Shown: positions 47,145-58,900, numbered from the stretch's first letter. The stretch is 64,000 bases of DNA from Cymbidium sinense (GCA_021442155.1 CM038221.1:148853601-148917600), one strand, 5' to 3'. The notes: generated from the letters alone by a model not told the origin. Program-made: numbers and translations.

Positions 47145-49408
47145 ACCAAAGAGCCACATACAACTGTGCATAGATTTATCTATTTATGAACACTTTCACT
47201 TGTATAGTTGTATTTTACAGTCCTTCATATGATAATTTATTTGGTTGGATAGAATTATACCCAAGTGTAATGACTAACTTTGATTGGATTAACATCTTTG
47301 TGAGGGTTTATAAAAATATCAATTTTAAGAGAGAGAGATAAAATACAATCAAATCAAATTTTTGAGTCTCTAACTTTGCTAAATATATCAACTTATTCAT
47401 TATTATACTAATAAGGTTTCTTACAAAATTGTGAGATGGACAAAACCTACTATATGATTTTGTGAACTCAATATGACGGATATTCTAAAGATTAATTATG
47501 TGAGAGGTGTCTAACCTTATCCAAATTGCTCAACCTAGCTTATGATTAGTCATTCAAGTCTCCCTAATCCTTTAATATAATTTTATCTCCTCTTATTTTT
47601 GTAGCCTTAACCTTTTGTTGTATATTATCAAATCACCTTGCTATTTTTCACTATGTACCCTAACTTCGATAAATGATGTAACTATAGTCCTTTTAATTTA
47701 ACTATTCTCCATTCTTCATTTATGTCATCAGTCACAAAATTTTCTATTTTATCATCCTTAATTTGACATACAATAACATGCTTTTTGTATTGCCCAATGC
47801 TGACCACTAAACACATTTTATTTTAAATCTAAATATTAAGAAAAGAAAAAATGAAAAAAAATAAACAAAGTGAACCCAAATAGCCCTTAAATGAATCTTT
47901 GTTGTTAAAAAAAATTTTCTTTATTTGTTGATTATTTCAAGTTATATTAAAGTGAAGGTTAATAACATTTTTTAGCATAGTAAGCTTTAGGGATAGAGGA
48001 GCTTTCATGTATTTGAAAGGATGGCAATAATGTAACCTAGCTTTCAAAAATTTCAAATATCCTCTTATTCATTAGCATATGCCTCCATTACTCTCTCCGA
48101 CTAAATTTCAACCAAGAACTAGAAAGCTAAGAGGATTTGCAAATCTATAAAATCAAGATTGAAAGAGCGTCAATAGGGAAGATCCATAGAATGTTCCATG
48201 CCATGCATTCTTCAACACCATAAAAAAGTTGCTGCAAAAAAGTGATTGAAAAATATGATTCCTTTGCTAACTCAAAAGACTTGTTCTATTTCTTAAGTAA
48301 ATAACTTTTTTCATTCATAAGAAAGATATTCTAAGAGATTTTGAAAGACATTATAATTCACATCTCAATGTATCAATTGGTCTAGATAAGATAATAAAAT
48401 AAAATTAAATTAAGCTCATAAAAACTATTTAACAAGCTTAAGAGTTGATAAACTCCGGAGTCAATATAGTGGAGCAGCACCATGATGTTTTTACAGCAGA
48501 CAAAGAATTTCCAAAGTATAAAGGTTCATATACATCCAACCCATGAGAATTCAATTCTTTATAAAGCCATACAAAGAGTATTACAAAAGCATAATCAACA
48601 TCTTGATGAGAATTATCATAATTATAGAAATCTTGAGTTGAATACCTAATGACTCTTGGTATTTTTCACATAAATCGTATACGACTAAGAGGTTTATTAA
48701 GTATAAATGCTTTCTTAAAAGAATGTTTCTCCAAACATTAATTTAATGATTTAAAGTTCTCATAATTTCTATATTTTGATAGCCCTTATCATGCAACCCA
48801 ATATATGCGTTGTTCCATCATAGACTAATGGATGTGATTTTTAACTTATATATTGTGTGGTCGTATGCAATGCATGCTATTTTCTGCATGGATGTAATAT
48901 TCTACTCCCATATGTACCTTTATTTCCCTCATGCATTCAGTTGAGTTATGAAGTTAATGCAAAATAAATTATTTTCATGCCGATAATTAGCTTCGTTTTG
49001 TTCTTTTTCAAGTATATATAAAATATGATAAATGAAATATTTTAGTTCATAGTTTATTTTCTCACAAATCTACAGGAAAGCAAATAAAATGATCGTATAT
49101 ATTCTGCACGTGTTTACGTTGCCTTTAAAATAAACCAAATCAAACAGTCCGCCAGATCTAAAAACTAGAGCCCTTCCAAAAGACGTAAGACATATATGAA
49201 GGAATTCAGACATACTGTAGGTATAAACTACTGCATTATAGATTGTTGGATACAATAAAAAGCATAAATTAATAATTCATTAATGAACGATACTTATAAG
49301 CTTGAAAGCAACAAGAATAAATTTTCTGTTGAAGGTAGAATAGATAATTTGCTTTCGGAAGGGGGAATGAGGACCATTGCGATGGATGCCGCTCAAGAAT
49401 AGTCCAAA

Positions 49409-49460
49409 GCATATCCTGTAGCATATTCATTCCAATTTTACTGCTTCACAGCTATTTAAG
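49409..49460 (+). promoter_or_regulatory. P1BS x2 and TATA-like box for MIR399 B2
   Basis: GCATATCC at 49409-49416 and GCATATTC at 49421-49428 both fit GNATATNC. CTATTTAAG at 49452-49460 is the TATA-like box. The second P1BS differs from unit A by one base that the consensus tolerates. Confidence 0.78.
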
Positions 49461-49524
49461 TAGTCAACAAATGCAGAAGTTCGACAGTGGCATCAAGTAA
49501 ATAATAATATTATGGTGTGAAGTT

Positions 49525-49645
49525 TCAGAATAACAGGCAACTCTCCCTTGGCAGAGAGAATAGACACAACGATGGCATCGTTTAGATCAAGCTGTATTTT
49601 TTTGTCTTTCTGCCAAAGGAGAATTGCCCTTCTATTCAACCACAC
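49525..49645 (+). ncRNA. MIR399: MIR399 locus B2, hairpin with changed 3' end (plus strand)
   Basis: The 3' arm at 49611-49631 starts TGCCAAAGGAGAATTGCC and ends CTT; only the last base of the 21-nt mature sequence (G to T) differs from locus A2. The 5' arm at 49536-49556 (GGCAACTCTCCCTTGGCAGA) pairs with it, with a loop region of about 54 nt. The final base usually matters little for target pairing, so this locus may remain functional. P1BS motifs and a TATA-like box are in place upstream. Confidence 0.9.
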
Positions 49646-50274
49646 AGGAACAAGAAAACTTTTCTGCTAAGGATGGAAAAGTTTACTTAAAAAATAAGGT
49701 AAATCTACTTCTAAAGCTCGACAGGACTGATGGCTTTTGTTCTCTGGTTTCTTCATTGATGATTTTCTAGCTAAAGATCTGAAATGTTTTTTTTTTCCTA
49801 GGCTGGAAGAAAAATAATGAAAAATAAATCTTAACATGGTAGTTTTTGATTTATTTCATGTATCGCCAAGTTCATAGATATGTTGTAACGTTTCAAACAT
49901 CTAAAAAAAGTACCAAAAGTTCGCAGAAGCTGATCTTAATTTTTTTTTCTTATCAATATGTTCAATTAGCAATTAGAATTTGTTATGTATCCCATCTAGC
50001 TGTGCTGTCTTTCTCACCGTATAGCTAGATTTTCTTCCTTGAAATATTTTCGGTTAATTTTAATACTGTTTAAGCATAATTTACAAAGATGTAGAAAGCA
50101 TGTGTTCTAATAATTTAGAATTTAGCAAATTTTTTTATCAGAATGATAGAAAAATAATATCGATTGAACAAAGACTACTCATATGTAAGAAATATATTTG
50201 GTTTAAATTATAATGTATAGCATAAAATTATGATCGCTATATTACAAATAGGTACTTTATATGCATTTGGAAAT

Positions 50275-50285
50275 CACACACACAC

Positions 50286-50322
<37 letters not shown>

Positions 50323-50345
50323 ATGTATGTATGTGTATGTGTGTG
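50275..50345. repeat. (CA)n-(TA)n-(GTAT)n compound microsatellite, unit B
   Basis: Shorter counterpart of 14150-14280: CA at 50275-50288, TA at 50290-50318, then GTATGTATGT. Confidence 0.95.
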
Positions 50346-50639
50346 AAGTATAAAGATCACAAACTCATGTGACTTTAAATAATTGCATCATAACTATAAG
50401 TTTAGTGTTATATTTATCTAGAAATTTTCATGAAGTCTATACATACCCGTGTGATAATTTTAGAATAACAAACTGTGCTATTTGAGCTTACAAACTTCTA
50501 CCACCAGTTTTCTTAACCTGTTCAATCTATCTTGATCCTTATATTTCTTCTAATTTCTATAGAAGTTTTATTAAAGCTTAGCAATGGATATAATAATAAT
50601 TATACAATCATTATATCATTGTCAAGCCAATACCAGTTA

Positions 50640-51730
50640 TGAGAGTTGGGGTCTTCAAATGAAGACTTAATTTGATTCCTACACATTTGTGAAGTTGTTT
50701 ATGAATGTTTTATGAAGCCACAAGAAAGAGATGTGTGGCTTCACTGCTTTAAAAAGTGATGCTCCCTTAGGAACTTAGAGGAATGTTAAACAATCATATG
50801 TTTTATTTATCAAGTGATATATAATCAATATTCAAGAAAATTATGAGGTTACAATTCCATCCTTATAGAGGAGTCCGCACATCAAAGAGTGTTCACCTCC
50901 AAGCACAATGAGAAAAGTTTGAAGCTTTACATAGGAGGGTGCCAAAAATGTGTTACAAGGTACATTTCATAAGTCTTCAATACAATTAACTTTTTAAGAA
51001 AGAATTACAAAACTTTGTAAGACTTCCAAATTTTAAGAGAAATTATATTCTTGTGAATACAAAGTTTGAATACATTATAGTGGCTAGTGAAGAGTTCAAG
51101 GACTTAGAGTCCATGATGATTAAGAAGCTTATGGGTTTATCATAGAGATCTGAGCAAAGGCTAATAAAGAAGAAAAAGCCTTTAGAGAAAGTTCTTCAAA
51201 CATAGGTTTCTTAAAAAGGTTAAAGAAAATTATATAAATGAATGCAAAGGCTATAATAATAAGAGGATGTAAAAGGCTATAATAATAAGAGGATGTAAAA
51301 AAGTAAAGATAAAATGTTATGATTGCAAAAAAAATATATGATCATTATGCTTGAGATTGTTGGTATAAAAGATTTCAATCAAGTTAATAAAATTTGAATT
51401 TTATAAATAACCAAAGATGTCGTTTTCTTATTAGAATGAGAAGAAGAAGAAATTAATGCACAATCTATATAATATTTATACGCCAGAATAATCATGCCCA
51501 TGTGCAGCTACAAAAAAAAAAAAAAGTTTTTGGGCCTAGCTAGATGAATTTGCATATAAAAAGTCTCTTTTGGTGATTCTTCCAAGGCATGGGTAACCGG
51601 TAAAAGTAATAATCTCACACATTGGGAAGATAAAAGTTACCAATTTATTTCCAATGTTTATTCTATGGCAAGTATTTGGTGTTTATAAAACTTTTGGATA
51701 AATATTACAATATTCATATGAATTAGAAAA
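50640..51730 (+). pseudogene. Ty1/Copia gag-protease relic in unit B
   Basis: Counterpart of the relic at 14590-15680 with the same order (gag helical part, zinc knuckle CYDCKK, VSFGDSSKAWVTGKSNN phrase). Several indels differ between the two copies, as expected for neutral decay after duplication. Confidence 0.6.
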
Positions 51731-52014
51731 GTATATATTTAAGAGGCTAAAATGATAAGTTATTTGTTCATGTAAAATGCCAAATAGTCTTTTATTCTCA
51801 TTATTTATCAAGTATGTTAATCTACTTATATCAAATATTCTTCTTGATTATGATATTTGAGATTAGGCATCTTCATTTTAATGATCTCCAACAACTACCG
51901 GCAATCAAACACATGAGAAATATATTATCTCATATCAATTCTCCAAAATAAGTGTGTTATTATTAAGCAAGTGAGGAGAAACTTCACATAAGAGGCATAT
52001 AGTTCAACAAAACC

Positions 52015-52170
52015 AATATTTATAAACCCACTATGGGCTCCGAAAATTCGTCATCGATCTCTCGACACATGAAGAGAGTATGATTTAAGTGTCGGTGTAA
52101 TTCTCAGAAGATAGATGTAATAGTAGATAAGATACTACCCAGAGATTTCGCCCTCATTTCATAATTACTT
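52015..52170 (-). repeat. inverted fragment of TE-X terminal block, unit B
   Basis: Counterpart of 15965-16125 (CACTATGGGCTCCGAAAATTC and ACTACCCAGAGATTT). It shows that the fragment was present before the segmental duplication. Confidence 0.65.
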
Positions 52171-52624
52171 GTTTATGAATTTAATACTTTGAGTATTCAA
52201 TAAGAGGCTCTATTCACATAAACAAACATCAACTCCAATATCCCTAACTCCACATTAAGTTTCATATTTATTTAATAACTGGACTTCAAATTTATCGTAA
52301 GTCTCTTGTGAGTTTCGGTTTATGTACCAGAGGAATTCAAGTTTATTTCAAGTTTTATAGGTTCACTTAAGTTCGATCTCTATTTTCTTACTTGAAATAT
52401 GATTTTCAATTTTATTTGTCTTGAAGTCTTTTTGAATTCATTTCCAGTTCATTTATATTTAATTTCCAATTCATTTCTTTAGAACTTTATATTTTATATT
52501 TAACATAATCTTAAATTTTTATTTTTGTTAAGTCCAAAAAAATTGGACAAAATTTCGGCAACAATTAGTCAGTATTCCTGCGTCATCCTCGCGTAGGGAA
52601 CTACATCGAAACTATTTTGACATA

Positions 52625-52998
52625 CCCGTCACGCCCTGATCAGCATGAAGGTTGGTGTTTGAAATACCTCGGCTGAATTTCAATCCAGTTACACCCTGAT
52701 GAGCATAACGAGACCTTCAATCACTGCATAAAAGCAAAAATTTATGCAAATATTCTTCTCTCTTTTTTTTTTCTATGTCCAAATTTCAGTCAAAATTTCG
52801 ACAACATTTCGACTTAAGGAGTTGCATCTAACTATTTATTTTTTGGGCTTACCCATCACACCCTGATGAGCGTGACGATTGGTGTTTTGAAACAACTAAA
52901 TAGATTTTCATCTCGTCACGCCCTGATGAGCGTGATGGTTGGTGTTTTGAAACACCTAATTCGATTTTCATCTCGTCATGCCTTGATGAGCATGAAAG
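52625..52998. repeat. about 61-bp palindromic tandem repeat, unit B (five units)
   Basis: Units with CGTCACGCCCTGATGAGCGT or close variants start near 52628, 52688, 52853, 52915 and 52976, with ATTGGTGTTTTGAAACA between them. Between 52725 and 52850 there is a non-repeated segment that in unit A lies at about 16630-16740. Confidence 0.8.
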
Positions 52999-53019
52999 GT
53001 CTTCAAGGCAACGAGTTTA

Positions 53020-53420
53020 TCACATCGCATATTTAATGACCAAATTGAGTGACATACACCTAGCGGTGCTATTGTATAACATCAAAACCTCTTTTTTATC
53101 AATATTACCCAATTTTTTTCTATTCAACAACGACATTGCTAGCATTTACACCGAACCAAGAGAATGTCCAGAAAAAGTGAGGGTATAGTTAAGATACTTA
53201 ATCCAGAACTCTTTTATAGTATTCGCATTCAACACCCATGCCAGCCTTTAGTAGCCCATGAGAACATAACCTCCATCAATTTTCCTCTTTCCAAGTCAGT
53301 TATCAAGTAGTAGAGCATAATCGCTTTCCTTCACCAAATTTAAGCCTCTTCTTGCAAGAACAATATCGGCATGGTCATGATCAACATAGAGCAAGTAAAG
53401 TGTCACTCGACCGCGAGTTT
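53020..53420 (-). pseudogene. class 3 lipase fragment, unit B copy, truncated
   Basis: Counterpart of 16897-17342 on the minus strand. It retains parts of the GHSLG region (about 53150-53185) and the KESDYALLLDN region, but with extra small deletions. It is cut at 53420 by the start of an LTR. The N-terminal half of the lipase fragment and the ABCE fragment are missing. Confidence 0.82.
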
Positions 53421-54160
53421 TGATACGTCCTCAGAAAATTAATCTGATCAAGCACGAATCTCAAGGCATTTTCAGAAATGCTTCGATCTAATCACCGATT
53501 TCAGCAACCTTGCAAAGACGCCGATGACGAGCGAAGAACATCAAGCATAGTCGATCGAGCTCGAATCGACTTAGATCAAGCTATGAACATGAAAATGGAT
53601 CTGATCCGCCAAATGGTCACCAAAAGCGACATATAGTCGATCGAGGCCACAAGAAATCCAACGAATCCAAGATCACCCAATTCCATCATTAAGGCACCGG
53701 ATCATCAAAATACACCGCCGGAGGGATCGCCGTCCGATGGGAGTGGTTGGAGTTTTCCACAATTTACAAAGTCACTCCCAAAATCTATAAATAGAGCTTC
53801 ATTCTCACCTGAGGGGACCGAATCGATTTGAAGACCGTGAGAGCTCGAGAACCTCCAACGACCTTGACGCAGCATCTAGCCACCAGCCACCACCAGTCAA
53901 GACCGGGAGCTCGCCTGGAGATCGCCCTGAGGACTAGAAAAGACCGTTGCGCTCCTTTCTCAAAGATCAAGAGGTTGCTCCCGTAAGATCCGCTTTTGGG
54001 AAACTTCTCCCTTTTGGAGTTGACCGATATTGTATTTTTACACTCGAAATATTGTCGCCTCAGAAACACCTTCTTCTCCAACTAACGGAAGCAAGGACTC
54101 AGATCTTTGAACACATAGTGAAAGTTCTACAGACTGGGCAAGGCCCCATGGTTACGTATC
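53421..54160 (+). mobile_element. truncated LTR, same family as the solo LTR at 41857
   Basis: Starts TGATACGTCCTCAGAAAATT, the exact start of the solo LTR family, and follows it through GATCACCCAATT, AAAATCTATAAATAGAGCTT (TATA-like, about 53779-53797) and GAACACATAGTGAAAGTTC. Similarity stops at about 54150, before the CACGCAACA end. No matching target duplication can be seen. Confidence 0.88.
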
Positions 54161-54200
54161 CTTCTCCTTGATCACCTAATTGTGATATCTTTCACACACT

Positions 54201-54201
54201 C

Positions 54202-54236
<35 letters not shown>

Positions 54237-54370
54237 CCGCGCACACGCGCACGTCTACACACACACACACACACATCCGCGCGCACATCTACGCACACAC
54301 ACACACACACACACAGCGCGCGACGCGACGCGACGCGACGCACGCATACATTCACACACACACATGTGCA
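54201..54370. repeat. CA/CG-rich compound microsatellite
   Basis: (CA)n runs alternate with GCGCACACGCGCAC and a GCGACGCGACGCGACGC block, then more CA. Long alternating purine-pyrimidine DNA of this kind can adopt the Z form. A threonine/histidine-rich frame through it is an artefact. Confidence 0.93.
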
Positions 54371-55700
54371 TGTGTGCATAACACAACTCTTGGAGTGGTA
54401 CTCTCAAAATGCTGTCACTTCACTCTTATATATTCACTCACTTCACAAGAAAAATAAGAAAGAAAGAAAAATATCTGAAAAAATTCCTTTTGCCTTGTAA
54501 ATGTGCCTTTTATATAGCTTATACATAGCCTTGGTCAGGTTTCCTGACACTCCTATCATAACCACCCCGAGAACTGCATGAAATCATTGTTGAATCATCA
54601 TGAAATTGCTCTCGTAGAGCCATAGCGCCTTGACGCTGGTTCTATAGTGCCTAGGTGTTGAACTCTCTAATTTTTTTATTTTAAAGTTTTTATTCTTGAC
54701 GTTATAATGTAGTGTCTCGATGCTATAAATTTGGCATAGCAGCACTGTCTTCTATGTTCTACACAACCTTTTCTTCTGATACTAGCGCATCAACTTGTAA
54801 ATATAGCTCCACGATATTGTATTGTGATTCTGCATTTTCTTTTCTTTTCTAATAAGAGAGTTTTTATCATAAACACTTAAAATTATGAAAATAAATTATA
54901 AAATAATAAAATTGTTACTTAAAATGCATGCTAATTTAACTGAACTTTATCACTCATTAAAGTGCTAGAAAGCAAAACTAATTTTTTGATTAAGCATTCT
55001 ACAAATTGTATAAGAGTTATAATTATAAGAATCAAGTTATATTTATGAATGTTTTTAAAATAGCTAATGCATGGATGAAGTAAACAAAAAATCATGAGTA
55101 TACCTAGGATTAATTTGAATTTAAGGATGTGACACATAAATAATTTGGTCAAAATTCCTTATTTAAACTTGTAATGTATATAAAAAACTCTATGGTGTCT
55201 TTATATATGTATTAAATATTTTGAAATAGTGATCATTGCGCCTTTCATTAATCATAACTTATGTCAAAATTTGTGAAATGTTTTAGAAATATGTATCATG
55301 CCATCAAAGATTTGACTTCAAAATATGTAACTAATTGTAATGATTATAATAGTCAGAGATAATTGACAATCAGATTTGAGTCTATCATTATCGCTACAAA
55401 ATAAAAATAAAAAATAAAAAATAAAAATCTAGTTGTTGTAATCATTGTCATCCCATTTACATATGTGCGGCAATTAAAACTGTTGTAACTAATAGTGAGT
55501 ATAATCATTGCAATTCTATATTACTATATAATAAAAGAAATTATTACTGCTGCAATATTTGTTAAGAGCATTACAATGATTATTTAAAATCTTAAATTTA
55601 TGTAGATGGCATTAATTTTAATCGCCTTAAATAATTATTATAATATTATATGCTTATATACATAATCATTACTAAATTTTACTTCATAACGGTTAAAACA
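54371..55700. other. AT-rich spacer without recognisable genes
   Basis: No domain-bearing frame, RNA gene or known repeat is recognised. A short GC-richer stretch at 54510-54660 could be a remnant of the neighbouring retroelement. Confidence 0.5.
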
Positions 55701-56089
55701 ATCACAGTACACCCTAACCAGGGAATATTATGGAAGTGATCTACGCGCGATTCCGCAAAATGAAGAAGAAATCGGAGAATGCAGTGGTGAGAGCAGAAGT
55801 CTGATTTCTTCTTTATTTTGGAATCGATCGATCTAGTGGACTCCGCACGTAATATTTCCCCCTAACCAGCAGTATCAAGATCGTTACAAAGGAAAAAAAG
55901 CAATGGCAACGTTTGTGTGGAGGTTTCTCTATTATAGAAATTAAAATGGTGCCAATATTGCTGGCTTTATATATCAACTTCTACTCTCTAAGTATTCAAA
56001 ATCTCTGCATGCATGATCTATATTAAGTTAATAACTTCTAAATGCCAAATTAAAGGGATAGAGAAGTATGGCTTCCCACGTTTTCCGGT

Positions 56090-56215
56090 GAAGAGAAATT
56101 GCTGGAGAAATCTACTTTGGCAGAAAGCATTTTACAGTCGCTCCACACTCCGAGAGAGGAACTTGACGCACTTACAGCTCCTGCCAATGGAGAAGTTGTC
56201 CAGCTATCAACTCTT
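56090..56215 (-). ncRNA. MIR399-like locus D, variant hairpin (minus strand)
   Basis: On the minus strand the 3' arm (complement of 56102-56122) starts TGCCAAAGTAGATTT and ends CTCCAG. Compared with locus B1 it differs at position 9 (G to T), 16 (G to C) and 17 (C to T). The 5' arm (complement of 56183-56203, GACAACTTCTCCATTGGCA) pairs with it, also with changes. Position 9 is next to the slicing site, so targeting of ordinary PHO2 sites is doubtful. One P1BS and a TATA-like box remain upstream on the minus strand. It could be a decaying MIR399 or a miRNA with altered specificity. Confidence 0.7.
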
Positions 56216-56300
56216 CGCCATATCTCCAGCTCCTCTTCTCGTTCTTCATGGTAATACTTAAGACTCTCGACTTTGAGTCCATCAAAGGACTTCAGCCTCG

Positions 56301-56354
56301 TATTTAAAGGCATGGAAGCTAAGGAATAAGCCAAAGCTTCGTTGCAGCATATCC
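56301..56354 (-). promoter_or_regulatory. P1BS and TATA-like box for MIR399-like D
   Basis: GCATATCC at 56347-56354 fits P1BS. The second motif of the B1 type is changed to GGAATAAGCC and lost. TATTTAAAG at 56301-56309 gives a TATA-like CTTTAAATA on the minus strand, as in A1 and B1. Confidence 0.65.
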
Positions 56355-56483
56355 ACTAAATGAAACAAATCTATTGTATTTCACCACAATTGCCAGATAC
56401 ATTTATAAGAAAATTCTTTCATCATTTTCTGACTATATCTATCGATTACCACGTACTAGAAAGTAACGAGGATTTGCAAATCT

Positions 56484-56493
56484 TATCAAATTA
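56484..56493 (+). repeat. target-site duplication TATCAAATTA (left)
   Basis: The 10-bp sequence TATCAAATTA lies directly before the left inverted repeat and again at 63145-63154 directly after the right one. A 9-11 bp duplication is typical of Mutator-like elements. Confidence 0.93.
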
Positions 56494-56846
56494 GGCAATT
56501 TTTTTAAAATAGGTACGGTTAAAACTGAAATTAGCTAATTGAGTATTGATAAAAAAAAATTTAAGAATAGATACGCATATCTGGGCGCTCACGCCGAAGA
56601 CGAGTCGCGAATGTGAAAGAGTAGCGATGAATTGTGCGGAGAGCCGCCCTTATCACTGGTACCGCCACTAATTGGGCGACTCGACACGTTTTAGGGCGAC
56701 CCCGATCGCCTCGCCTCGGTTTTCCTCGATTTCTCCTCAACTCGCTCTCGGTAGAACGCCGACCGGTCAACCGCCAGAGCACCTCCGCCCTCTCGAACTT
56801 CTGGGGCGTAGGTCTCACCGCCGATTGCTTTTTTTTCCACCGTTTA
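56494..56846 (+). repeat. left terminal inverted repeat of the MULE
   Basis: The outer 100 bp are almost identical to the reverse complement of the right end. The inner part is GC-rich and aligns with indels through CCTCGGTTTTCCTCGATTTC and GTAGGTCTCACCGC to TTTCCACCGTTT. Open frames here are GC-driven. Confidence 0.92.
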
Positions 56847-56999
56847 AATAGAAACCTTTATTTTTCCGATTCGCTTTGACGACGTTTAACTACTTCTCTC
56901 ATTTAACCGTTGGAAGTCAACTTTAGTGCAAGATGAATAGAGAATTTGTTTCCTACTTTTCTATGGAGAACCGAGTATCGATGACACCCAAGTTATGTG

Positions 57000-58900
57000 G
57001 GAGGTCGTCCAAATCAGCGCCAGACTTACGGCATTGAAGAAATGAGAAGCACATCGATCCGAGTGCCATACTCTAATACGTTATCCGAGTAGCGGATTTA
57101 TAGCGTCATATCTCACATGACGAAGTTACACTTGACAAGCTTCCGCCGATGTTGGTGTTGTATGTCGAAGTGGAAGATGTTAATATTGCATCCACATCAC
57201 CGATCCGGTAGTAAGGTCGAGATATACCGCTAACGCACGGATTTCATTAAGAACATCCGGGATACAACGCTTCGATGAGTTTATTCCCGTGTAGTTTATT
57301 GTCATAATTTATCTCGGATTAAACTTGTAAATACTAATATAATTAGTTGTCAACTTTTAAGTTATGTGGCTGATGATGATGTCACCGCTCGGATGAACCG
57401 AAACCTAGAGTGCCGCAATGGAGATGAAAGTATCGACTATGAGTAAGGAGTCCGGTGCGGGGTGAGATGATGACAAGTTAATGGGTTAGAAGCCACTGCA
57501 TTCAGAATATAGACAATACTCCGAGAAATCACTATTTCGCAATGCTGACAAGTGAGAGTCAAATGTTGTCCACAAACGAGTATGTCCGAATGTGTAAAAC
57601 TACGAGGCAGTGGGACAACGATGTTTACTTTGACGCCCATCCGACTAAAATCTTCTAAATGATGAAATTGAAATTCCAAATGACATTCGAATGTATGTGT
57701 TTTGCAAGTAAACGAGTTTGCAATTTGCTATTGTCGGTGGTCCATAGTAAATAATGTACAATTCGAGCTTACACCTCTAACCGTAAGAACTACACCTTGT
57801 ATGGCAGACGATAGTCATACAAGGCCCTGTAATTTACATTGTAGCATCGCCAGACGATTAGGGGTGCTTGGAGAATATCAAAAGTTGGTGAAAATCATAG
57901 ATGTGTCAATGCGTAAGTTCATCCGGTCATCCGGTAGTTTCATAGCATACTACATCAAACCGTGATCGCACCGTGATTGATTTGAAACCTAGAGAGATTA
58001 TAGGTAGGATGGAGTCAAAATTTAATGTTAAAGTTTCATAGGCATTGTTTGCGTCATTTGCGTGAGAATTTTAAAAAAGTCGTACGCAGACTAGGAATTG
58101 CTGATGTTGAGTTTGTATGCCAAAAGATGTACATGGCTAACACGATGATGTTTCAATTCAACCATTTGATGCGGACATTAAAATGTGAGCGAAGCATACA
58201 ATTGGCTTGTGACCCAGTAAATGGTCACTTGTGCGATGGTGCGCGTTATGGGACAATGACGAATCTCGAGTGCTTTAACGGTGTCAAGCGCACGCGGGTT
58301 TACCAATTGGGTTTAATCCGCTATCTACTATAACTTAGTAGCTTTGTTCATGAAACGATTATCCATCGCAGAAGAGGAACTAAACTTGTCTATTTATACC
58401 CAGAGGTTCTCCACACTTATACAGCGTACTGAAAGGGAGGCTAGGCATTTCCCTGAACCTGTTAATATAAACCCACATGAGATGCAGGGTTTTGATAGGT
58501 CCAGCCGATCGTTCTGAGTTGATTTATTAGATAATGGCCTGTGTGTTTATAATTGTGGTAGAACAATCATATATCATTGTCCATGCCCACATGTCATTGT
58601 CGCATTGGGATTTCGACGGTTAAACCACCTCACGTGCGTGTCACAGTACTACACTCTGCAGCTATATAAGCTGACATACATAAATGAATTTCATACTCTA
58701 CCAGATCGCTCTGATTGGCCATCCTTCAGTGAAGAGCTTGGATTAGTCACGTTGCCCTAACTTTCGTAGAAGGTCAGGCCGACCATACGAACGAATAGAT
58801 TCAGAAACACAATGGATGAAAAGTTCAAGTCGAGAACTTGTAGCATATGCAAAATATCCGTCACTACAGGTCATCGCCCCCATAACATTAATGACGGTAT
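57000..58900 (+). pseudogene. MULE transposase (MURA-type), broken and internally deleted
   Basis: Recognisable plus-strand blocks, in order: an N-terminal remnant ending SSGSFIAYYIKP (about 57920-57962), and a block typical of the end of the MULE transposase domain (58031-58310; FHRHCLRHLRENFKK, then DGARYGTMTNLECFNGV). A SWIM zinc finger follows (about 58535-58640; NCGRTIIYHCPCPHVIVALG), with the usual following sequence FHTLPDRSDWP. Last is a C-terminal MDEKFKSRTCSICKIS (58812 on), which matches the zinc-knuckle tail of plant MULE proteins. The segment between 57962 and 58031 should hold the catalytic DDE core of more than 150 residues but is almost absent. Stops and frame shifts also separate the blocks. 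It is not functional. Confidence 0.85.

Larger units (their letters stand above)
43162..53420 (+). repeat. segmental duplication unit B (10.3 kb)
   Basis: Colinear with 6929-17342. It keeps both MIR399 loci, the Copia relic, the inverted TE-X fragment, the palindromic repeat (expanded) and the lipase fragment up to CCGCGAGTTT, where an LTR of the solo-LTR family starts. The ABCE fragment is absent. Stretches between the listed features (43162-46870, 47150-49400, 49640-50270) are AT-rich spacer without genes. Confidence 0.95.
55701..56493. repeat. MIR399 half-unit D, left part
   Basis: Diverged paralog of the 10640-11990 region. It shares the hairpin, CAAAGGACTTCAGCCTCGTATTTAAAGG (compare CAAAGGCTTACAACCTCTTATTTAAAGG), GGATGCTAAGGAAT-like and GAGGATTTGCAAATC phrases. 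The last phrase directly precedes the Mutator-like insertion and its continuation resumes at 63155. Confidence 0.75.
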
